5,660 nt of DNA. Origin: Actinomycetota bacterium. Lineage in GTDB: Bacteria > Actinomycetota > Rubrobacteria > Rubrobacterales > Rubrobacteraceae. The translations under genes and the position numbers were made by a program. Position 1 is the stretch's first letter. Each line of letters starts with the position of its first letter. The notes beneath the pieces were generated by a model, which did no database searches, was not told the origin of the DNA, and saw nothing but the letters and a program-made list of their open reading frames with translations. Of this stretch, positions 1 through 3,850 are shown in pieces. The stretch covers positions 1 to 5,660 of the forward strand of contig JAIVIG010000173.1 in NCBI GenBank assembly GCA_020200675.1, in the 5' to 3' direction.

Positions 1-1
1 G

Positions 2-193
2 AACAGGAGACTCTCCACTGTCCTGCGGGTAGTGGCGCGGACCACCGTCACTCCAGCGTTGCTGGTGGTGTATGTCGTTTTGACTTACGCGGCCTATGGC
101 GTGTGGTCCGCGCTCATCGTGGCCGGGCTGTTTTGCACGATGTTCTCGGTTGCTCTGCTCTTGAGCCGTGTCTCGGGACCGGGCCCGGTCTGA
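2..193 (+). CDS. C-terminal fragment of a membrane protein (5' end outside window)
   Basis: The frame is open from the left edge to a TGA at 191-193 and gives 63 residues. The fragment has a basic start (NRR...), then two hydrophobic stretches at about residues 16-32 and 36-54 separated by a short turn (AYGVWS). It ends in a short polar Ser/Gly/Pro tail. This is the look of a final transmembrane hairpin of an integral membrane protein. No family motif is visible, so I give no function. An internal GTG at 32 could in principle start a tiny two-helix protein, but the frame is open upstream and a truncated larger protein is more likely. It converges on the histidine phosphatase gene with a 35-bp gap that holds no clear terminator hairpin. 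Confidence 0.6.
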   Translation, partial: NRRLSTVLRVVARTTVTPALLVVYVVLTYAAYGVWSALIVAGLFCTMFSVALLLSRVSGPGPV

Positions 194-228
194 GGCAACT
201 TCTGGCGACCGTACCGGAGCAGATCAGG

Positions 229-933
229 CTACTCGGTCCGCGTTTGCCTCTCCTCTTCCCGGGACAGGTGGCTGGTGGAAGCGAGCTCCAGAAGTCGTGG
301 TGCGGCGTTCGGGTCCGCCGGGTCATAGAGCAACCGGGTGATGGAGGCGTTCGGCGTCCGTTTGTGGCCGGGTAGGACCGAGGGTCCGAAACGGTCTCGC
401 AGGAACGCGCGCATGACGCCGCCGTGGGTGACGACGACTATGGCACCGTCGGGGACGGGGTGGCGAGAGCGGATCTTGGAGAGCGCACCCTCGAACCTTT
501 CGAGTATCTCTTCGTCGGTCTCGGCGGCGGCGAAAGCCCAGCGTTCCTCCTCGGGGAGGGCGAGGAACTTCTCGGCGAACTCGGGGTCGCGGGCCTCCTG
601 TTCGGCCCAGGTATGACCCTCGAGGACGCCGCCGTGACGCTCCGCGAGTCCCGGCATGGGTATGACCTCCCCGGAGAAGTCGGCCTCGCGCGCCACTATC
701 TCGGCGGTCTCGAAGGCACGAGCGAGGGGGCTTGCGTAGACGCCGGAAATTTTTGTTCCCTTCAAGGCCCGGCCCGCGGTGGCGGCCTGGCGCCGGCCCT
801 CTTCGGAGAGGGGGAAGTCTAGCTGGCCCTGCCAGACGCCGCTCGCGTTGGCGGTCGATTGGCCGTGACGGATCAGGAGCAGCTGCTGTTCGCCAGGGTG
901 GTTGGAGTTTGTATCGTCTGTGGATCTGCTCAT
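229..933 (-). CDS. Histidine phosphatase family protein (phosphoglycerate mutase-like)
   Basis: The 234-residue protein has the histidine phosphatase fold signatures in order. These are LIRHGQS at residues 20-26 (R22 and phosphoacceptor H23), YASPLARAFETA at 66-77 (R72, second phosphate-binding Arg), LAERHGGVLEG at 96-106 (E98 the likely general acid) and VVVTHGGVMRAFL at 165-177 (H169, second catalytic His). All core catalytic residues are present, so it should be an active soluble phosphatase or mutase. Length suits the cofactor-dependent PGM-like group. The substrate cannot be told from sequence; members act on sugar phosphates, nucleotides or cobalamin and other intermediates. The first 16 residues are polar and outside the domain. 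The ATG lacks a clear Shine-Dalgarno and sits just after a predicted promoter, so translation may be leaderless. It is divergent from the unknown gene at 1028-1906. Confidence 0.93.
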   Translation of the reverse strand: MSRSTDDTNSNHPGEQQLLLIRHGQSTANASGVWQGQLDFPLSEEGRRQAATAGRALKGTKISGVYASPLARAFETAEIVAREADFSGEVIPMPGLAERHGGVLEGHTWAEQEARDPEFAEKFLALPEEERWAFAAAETDEEILERFEGALSKIRSRHPVPDGAIVVVTHGGVMRAFLRDRFGPSVLPGHKRTPNASITRLLYDPADPNAAPRLLELASTSHLSREEERQTRTE

Positions 934-941
934 GCGCGTAG

Positions 942-969
942 GTTATACACGGAGGCGGTAGTAGGTAAA
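942..969 (-). promoter_or_regulatory. Candidate promoter of the histidine phosphatase gene
   Basis: On the minus strand, TTTACC (964-969, four of six matches to TTGACA) is followed after 16 bp by TATAAC (942-947, five of six matches to TATAAT). The predicted transcription start, near 935, falls almost on the ATG at 931-933. That implies a leaderless or nearly leaderless mRNA, consistent with the missing Shine-Dalgarno. Seen by eye only; no experimental support. Confidence 0.45.
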
Positions 970-993
970 CCGTGCGCGTGTCGTGGTCTGTGA

Positions 994-1002
994 TGCTAGA
1001 AT
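994..1002 (+). promoter_or_regulatory. Candidate extended -10 promoter for the unknown gene downstream
   Basis: TGCTAGAAT fits the extended -10 pattern TGnTATAAT with one mismatch; no good -35 hexamer is visible. The predicted start, near 1009-1010, lies upstream of the ATGs at 1028 and 1043 but downstream of the GTG at 983. This argues against the longest reading of the gene. Confidence 0.35.
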
Positions 1003-1027
1003 CCTCACGGGTCCAGGTTCCGAAAAG

Positions 1028-1906
1028 ATGGGGATTGTGCGCATGTTCTGGAGGCGCCGGCAGCGTGAGACTCCTGGAGGAAGTACGGAGCTTCCTGGTC
1101 CCCTCGCCGACCCATCGCAAGTTCCCGCCTCGCAGCCCCTGGCCGAGACCATCGAGATCGAACGCGACGCCTCGCGCGCGGCTTGTATCTCGCGGGTAGC
1201 CGAGGAGTTGGGGCGGCGCGGCGAGGAGGTCGTCGAGCTCTTCGAAGAGATCTCCTCGTCCACGGGGTGGGAGGCGGTCATGCCGATCCACCTCCGGCGG
1301 GGCGGGGAGGACGTCTTCGTCGAGGTCGAGACCGGTCCCTGGGAGGAAGAGACCGTGGAGAGCGTGCTGAAGGCGGCGGCGGTCCTCCGCGGCTCGGAGT
1401 ACTCGGACGCGCCTCTCGAGGTCCTTGGGGCCTATCCCGTGCCGTCCTCGGTCCGCTATTTCTGCGGACGCTCGCCGGCTATTGGGTTCCAACTCGACCT
1501 CGTGTTGCACGACGACCCGAAGAACGCCGGGGCCTGCGCCGAGGGTTTCAAAGAAGCCGCCAAACGGCACTGGGACTTAAACCTGGGTTACGATCCCGAG
1601 GGGTTGCCGGCGATCGAGGAACATCTGCTCGCGACCCTCGGCGAGAGGGCGGAGGGCGGTGCTCGTACGCAGATCCTCGGCGCGCTCGTGCGCGGCTATG
1701 GCTGCTACGCCGGCGAGATCCTGCGCCGCCGCATCAAGCCGAAGGGCTCGTGGCGTTCGGTGGCGGACTGGGGCGAAGACCTCGTGCTCGAGTTCCCGAA
1801 CGTCACGGCCGACCCCATCGGAAAGGCCCGCGCCTTTCTGGAGAACGGCCCCGAGGACTCCGCCGCCTACTACGTCTCCTACGTCCTCGAGGAGCTGAAC
1901 GACTAA
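1028..1906 (+). CDS. Two-part protein of unknown function
   Basis: I do not recognise a named family. From the ATG at 1028 the protein is 292 residues; other starts are GTG 983 and ATG 1043 (giving MFWRRRQ...). None has a strong Shine-Dalgarno, and the -10-like element at 994-1002 favours 1028 or 1043. After a Pro/Gly-rich linker of about 40 residues comes an alpha/beta part containing GEDVFVEVETGPW and LEVLGAYPVPSSVRYF. The C-terminal part has an acidic helix (LGYDPEGLPAIEEHL) followed by LGALVRGYGCYAGEILRRR, a SW, LEFPNV, DPIGKARAFLENGPEDS and a final helix. That C-terminal order resembles a common small uncharacterised bacterial domain with a G-x-Y-x-GE-hhRR core, by memory and not by search. 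No signal peptide or membrane segment is seen, so it is probably cytosolic. It converges on the glutaredoxin gene with a 16-bp gap. Confidence 0.85.
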   Translation: MGIVRMFWRRRQRETPGGSTELPGPLADPSQVPASQPLAETIEIERDASRAACISRVAEELGRRGEEVVELFEEISSSTGWEAVMPIHLRRGGEDVFVEVETGPWEEETVESVLKAAAVLRGSEYSDAPLEVLGAYPVPSSVRYFCGRSPAIGFQLDLVLHDDPKNAGACAEGFKEAAKRHWDLNLGYDPEGLPAIEEHLLATLGERAEGGARTQILGALVRGYGCYAGEILRRRIKPKGSWRSVADWGEDLVLEFPNVTADPIGKARAFLENGPEDSAAYYVSYVLEELND

Positions 1907-1922
1907 GCGGCGGCTGGCCCGG

Positions 1923-2177
1923 TTACGCGGCGAAACGCTTGCGGAGCTCGCGGATGATGTGGCTCGAGTCCACGAGCACATCGTCGCCGATGGTGAGAAT
2001 CGGGATCGCACGCTGCCCCGAGAGCCTTGTGACCTCTTCCCGGCCGTCGGCGTCCGCGTAGACCTCTTCGTAGGGAAGATCCAGCCTGTCAAGCTCTTTC
2101 TTGACCCTGCGGCAATACGGGCAATAGTCGCCGGTGTAGAGTCTTATGGGCGCGTTTTGCGCCTGCGGTTGTGCCAT
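1923..2177 (-). CDS. Glutaredoxin, dithiol CPYC type
   Basis: This 84-residue protein covers a complete small glutaredoxin fold. It has a first beta strand (IRLYTGDY), the redox motif C19-P20-Y21-C22, the cis-proline loop AIP (P59) and a GDDVLVDSSHI stretch near residues 64-74 that corresponds to the thiol-binding region, then a C-terminal helix. It should reduce disulfides or mixed low-molecular-weight thiol disulfides in the cytosol. The active site is CPYC, as in classical glutathione-using glutaredoxins, rather than the CGYC of mycoredoxin-1. The ATG is well supported by AAGGGAG (2184-2190) at a six-base spacing. It has its own promoter candidate and is separated from the upstream same-strand operon by about 140 bp. 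Partner reductase and thiol are not shown here. Confidence 0.94.
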   Translation of the reverse strand: MAQPQAQNAPIRLYTGDYCPYCRRVKKELDRLDLPYEEVYADADGREEVTRLSGQRAIPILTIGDDVLVDSSHIIRELRKRFAA

Positions 2178-2183
2178 CGTTAT

Positions 2184-2190
2184 CTCCCTT
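2184..2190 (-). promoter_or_regulatory. Strong ribosome binding site of the glutaredoxin gene
   Basis: AAGGGAG on the minus strand lies six bases upstream of the ATG at 2175-2177. It is among the clearest Shine-Dalgarno sequences in the window and fixes the glutaredoxin start. Confidence 0.7.
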
Positions 2191-2220
2191 TCGACTATCA
2201 GTCTTGTCGCCCAACTTCGT

Positions 2221-2232
2221 GTTCGGGCGAAC
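2221..2232. repeat. Palindrome GTTCG-GG-CGAAC over the predicted glutaredoxin transcription start
   Basis: Two perfect 5-bp arms (2221-2225 and 2228-2232) flank a two-base centre, just downstream of the TATAAT at 2235-2240 on the minus strand. The position at about +1 suits an operator. A second, overlapping inverted repeat, TCGCCC/GGGCGA (2207-2212 and 2225-2230), could form a 6-bp stem with a 12-nt loop in the 5' leader RNA. In GC-rich DNA such short repeats can arise by chance. Confidence 0.3.
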
Positions 2233-2234
2233 TA

Positions 2235-2240
2235 ATTATA
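2235..2240 (-). promoter_or_regulatory. Candidate -10 box of the glutaredoxin promoter
   Basis: A perfect TATAAT on the minus strand stands in an AT-rich patch that is unusual for this window. The hexamer 17 bp upstream (GTAGGA) is a poor -35, so activity may need another sigma factor or an activator. The predicted start, near 2228, gives a leader of about 50 nt before the ATG at 2177. Confidence 0.45.
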
Positions 2241-2256
2241 CTGCACCTCTCCCATG

Positions 2257-2287
2257 CTCCTACGGCGCGAGGGAATACCTCTAGGAG
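2257..2287 (-). terminator. Possible stem-loop after the flavin reductase-RidA-membrane protein operon
   Basis: CTCCTA (2257-2262) pairs with TAGGAG (2282-2287). Inside it, GAGG (2269-2272) pairs with CCTC (2278-2281) around a five-base loop, leaving a six-base bulge. It lies 27 bp past the TAA of the membrane protein gene, where a terminator or 3' processing hairpin would be expected. There is no U-tract, so the call is weak. Confidence 0.2.
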
Positions 2288-2313
2288 TGATCTGCGACGT
2301 TGGACGCGACGGG

Positions 2314-2655
2314 TTAGGATCTCGCTTTCCCGCGCATGCGGTGCGCGACGTACAGGATCACCGCGTCGCAGATTGCCACGCCCACGAGAGCGGGCGGTAG
2401 TAAAGCTCGCCCCGAGTCGCCACCGTAGTAGAAGCTCCACGCTATCTTGGTTAGCATTATCGCGTTGATTACCGCTAATCCATAGAAGAGCGAGCGCTTC
2501 CAGAAAGCAAGGGCCAACGCCGCGAGACTGGCCGGTACCAGCAGGCTCATGAGCGCCTTCGCGAGCGTCCAATCGCCGGTGAGGTACTCCTTCTCCGCGG
2601 CCAGGAACTCGAGCACCTCCGGGTCCGGCCGTTCGGGCTCGGGGAACCAGAACAT
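2314..2655 (-). CDS. Small polytopic membrane protein; true N-terminus probably lies upstream and is disrupted
   Basis: From the first ATG (2653-2655) the protein has 113 residues with hydrophobic segments at about 35-52, 55-77 and 85-107, and a basic cytoplasmic-looking end (HRMRGKARS). The same frame continues upstream of that ATG without a stop as RRSIKGIALTLLALATS, a basic start plus a further membrane helix running into MFWFPEP. The gene therefore probably encodes four helices and begins near 2700-2715. No ATG, GTG or TTG exists in frame there, and the frame runs on through the RidA gene as a shadow. Its 5' part overlaps the abnormal RidA extension. I do not recognise the family and assign no function; it seems to be the last gene of the operon that starts with the flavin reductase. 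Confidence 0.7.
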   Translation of the reverse strand: MFWFPEPERPDPEVLEFLAAEKEYLTGDWTLAKALMSLLVPASLAALALAFWKRSLFYGLAVINAIMLTKIAWSFYYGGDSGRALLPPALVGVAICDAVILYVAHRMRGKARS

Positions 2656-3185
2656 GCTCGTCGCCAGCGCGAGGAGGGTGAGCGCGATGCCCTTGATGCT
2701 TCGCCTGTACGCGAAGTAACAGAACGGAGCTCGACGATGAGCTCGACTTCTACGGGAGCGTCGAGGGGGAGTTCGGCGACGCCGACGGCGCTGCGGGCGT
2801 GGGCTCCTCTCTCGCCGAAGATCTCGCCCAGGAAGTCCGATGCGCCGTTTATCACCTCGGGTTGGCGGTTGAAGCCGGCGGCGGAGGCGATGTAGCCCGT
2901 GATCTTTACTACCCGGCGCACGTTCTCCAGAGAGCCGGCCTCGGCCTCGACGGCGGCGAGGGCGTTGAGGGTGCAGAGGCAGGCGGCCTCCTTCGCTTCT
3001 TCGACGGAGACGTCTTTATCGACTTTTCCGGTGTACCGGAGTTGCCCTTCTTTGTACGGGAGCTGGCCGGCGGTGAAGAGGAGGAGACCGGTGCTGGTTG
3101 CGGGAACGTAGGAGCCGGCGGGTTTCGGGACGCTCGGGAGCTCGTAGCCGAGCTCCTTCAGGCGGTCTCCCACTCTGCCTCGCAC
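2547..3185 (-). CDS. RidA (YjgF/UK114) family protein with an abnormal C-terminal extension
   Basis: Residues 1-154 form a complete RidA-type domain of the longer bacterial subgroup. It opens with GDRLKELGYELPSVP and has PAGSYVPA, LLLFTAGQLP, an NALAAVEAEAG helix, RVVKITGYIAS and GAHARSAVGVAELP. The last contains R131, the conserved arginine that holds the substrate carboxylate in imine deaminases. It then ends in VEVELIVELR (codon 154 at 2724-2726). Such enzymes hydrolyse reactive 2-imino or enamine intermediates, usually as cytosolic trimers. The family normally stops here, but this frame has no stop and adds 58 Ser/Arg-rich residues up to 2547. That segment reads like out-of-frame translation of the downstream membrane protein gene. 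The GTG at 3183-3185 directly follows the flavin reductase TAG; a GTG at 3171-3173, preceded by GAGG and giving MGDRLKELGYELP, fits the family start at least as well. Confidence 0.88.
   Translation of the reverse strand: MRGRVGDRLKELGYELPSVPKPAGSYVPATSTGLLLFTAGQLPYKEGQLRYTGKVDKDVSVEEAKEAACLCTLNALAAVEAEAGSLENVRRVVKITGYIASAAGFNRQPEVINGASDFLGEIFGERGAHARSAVGVAELPLDAPVEVELIVELRSVTSRTGEASRASRSPSSRWRRACSGSPSPNGRTRRCSSSWPRRRSTSPAIGRSRRRS
2699..2716. repeat. Hairpin CTTCGC-N6-GCGAAG at the RidA/membrane protein junction
   Basis: A perfect 6-bp inverted repeat (2699-2704 and 2711-2716) with a six-base loop lies exactly between the conserved RidA end (2724) and the first membrane helix of the next gene (from about 2697). 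It could be a leftover of a small deletion or duplication, a sequencing trouble spot, or an RNA hairpin near a frameshift. None of these is proven. Confidence 0.4.
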
Positions 3186-3728
3186 CTAGCTCAACGCGCT
3201 TTCGTACTCGGTCGGGTCGTAGAGCAAGGGATAGCTGGGCCCATCGTAGGATTCACCGGCGGTAACCTCGCCTATAAATACGGTGTGGTCGCCGGCGTGG
3301 GCGGAGTCGAGGACCCTGCAGTCGAGGTAGGCCAGGCAGTCGAGGAGGACGGGGGAGCCTCCGGGGGACTGGCCGTAAGGGACGCCGTGGAGCTTGTCGT
3401 GGTACTCGCCGCTGGTCTCGGCGAAGTGGGTCGCGACGTCGACCTGGTCTTCGCGCAGGACGCTCAGGGAGAAGGTGGCGCTCTCCAGGATGACGTCGTG
3501 GGTGTAGCGATCGTCGCGTACGGACACCACCACGCAGGGGGGACGTTCGGAGACCTGGGCGACCCAGGACGCGGTCATGGCGGTCATCTCGCGGCCCCTA
3601 CGCGTCCCGAGCACGTAGACGCCGTGGCTGAGGTGGCCCATCGCGGTGAGGATGGCTTCTCGGTCTTGTTCCGGTGTGTCCGTCGTCCACCCTCTTCCTG
3701 TCGGAGGTAGCGCGTATTCTATCAACAC
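3186..3728 (-). CDS. Flavin reductase family protein (FMN-binding split beta-barrel)
   Basis: The product resembles NAD(P)H:flavin oxidoreductase-type FMN-binding proteins: GHLSHGVYVLGTRRG, then the flavin-contact strand EMTAMTASWVAQVS, PPCVVVSVRDDRYTHDVI, FSLSVLREDQVDVATHFA, LLDCLAYLDCRV and HTVFIGEVTAGE. It should bind FMN in the cytosol and may supply reduced flavin or act on its own substrate. Codon 1 is taken as GTG 3726-3728 (180 residues), but the start is unsure. A TTG follows at 3723-3725, and the next in-frame ATG is at 3639-3641, which would remove about 12 family-like residues (PEQDREAILTA). A purine-rich AGGAAGAGGG near 3692-3701 looks like a Shine-Dalgarno but no normal start follows it in frame. 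The TAG stop directly precedes the RidA GTG, so the two are co-transcribed and probably translationally coupled. Confidence 0.85.
   Translation of the reverse strand: MLIEYALPPTGRGWTTDTPEQDREAILTAMGHLSHGVYVLGTRRGREMTAMTASWVAQVSERPPCVVVSVRDDRYTHDVILESATFSLSVLREDQVDVATHFAETSGEYHDKLHGVPYGQSPGGSPVLLDCLAYLDCRVLDSAHAGDHTVFIGEVTAGESYDGPSYPLLYDPTEYESALS
3716..3724 (-). promoter_or_regulatory. Candidate extended -10 promoter for the flavin reductase operon
   Basis: The minus strand reads TGATAGAAT, an extended -10 with one mismatch to TGnTATAAT, almost the same as the element at 994-1002. The predicted start, near 3709, would lie inside the longest reading of the flavin reductase gene, so promoter and GTG 3728 start are mutually inconsistent. 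One of them is wrong. Confidence 0.35.
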
Positions 3729-3778
3729 GCGGGCCGGTCGTTCGGGGCATCGTGGCGCTAACGGCGGGGCTTCGCGGG

Positions 3779-3784
3779 TATAAT
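3779..3784 (+). promoter_or_regulatory. Candidate -10 box for the protease-mobA operon
   Basis: A perfect TATAAT on the plus strand lies in the 100-bp divergent region, giving a predicted start near 3791 and a leader of about 40 nt. No convincing -35 is present 16-18 bp upstream. The leader is very purine-rich, with GGG runs between 3797 and 3830. Confidence 0.45.
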
Positions 3785-3823
3785 CGCGCTCGTCGCGGGC
3801 GGCGGGAAGCGGAGGGGAGGTGT

Positions 3824-3850
3824 AGGAAGGATTGGATGGCGGGGGTTTGA
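3824..3850 (+). promoter_or_regulatory. Ribosome binding site and four-codon leader frame before the protease gene
   Basis: AGGAAGG (3824-3830) is spaced ideally (five bases) to the ATG at 3836-3838, which is out of frame with the protease. That ATG opens the frame MAGV and stops at TGA 3848-3850, overlapping the in-frame protease TTG at 3847-3849 (TTGA). The same ribosome binding site is too close to the upstream in-frame TTG at 3832. Either a mini-leader is coupled to the TTG, or the G5 run at 3841-3845 has lost one G; with six Gs the ATG would be in frame (MAGGLNVT). Confidence 0.4.

Noticed and set aside
194..228. Bidirectional terminator between the convergent first two genes
   Set aside because: No stable hairpin or T-tract could be found in the 35-bp gap.
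323..1570. 415-residue minus-strand open frame
   Set aside because: It crosses the histidine phosphatase gene in another frame and the unknown gene in antisense, is Arg/Pro-rich and has no domain pattern; a GC-driven shadow.
1183..2061. 292-residue plus-strand open frame
   Set aside because: Arg/Gly-rich shadow of the unknown gene in another frame, running antisense into the glutaredoxin gene.
2221..2232. LexA/SOS-box reading of the palindrome
   Set aside because: The Gram-positive box is CGAAC-N4-GTTCG; here the half-sites are in the reverse order with a two-base centre.
2799..3710. 303-residue plus-strand open frame opposite RidA and flavin reductase
   Set aside because: Gly/Val/Glu-rich antisense reading of two recognisable genes; no motif of its own.
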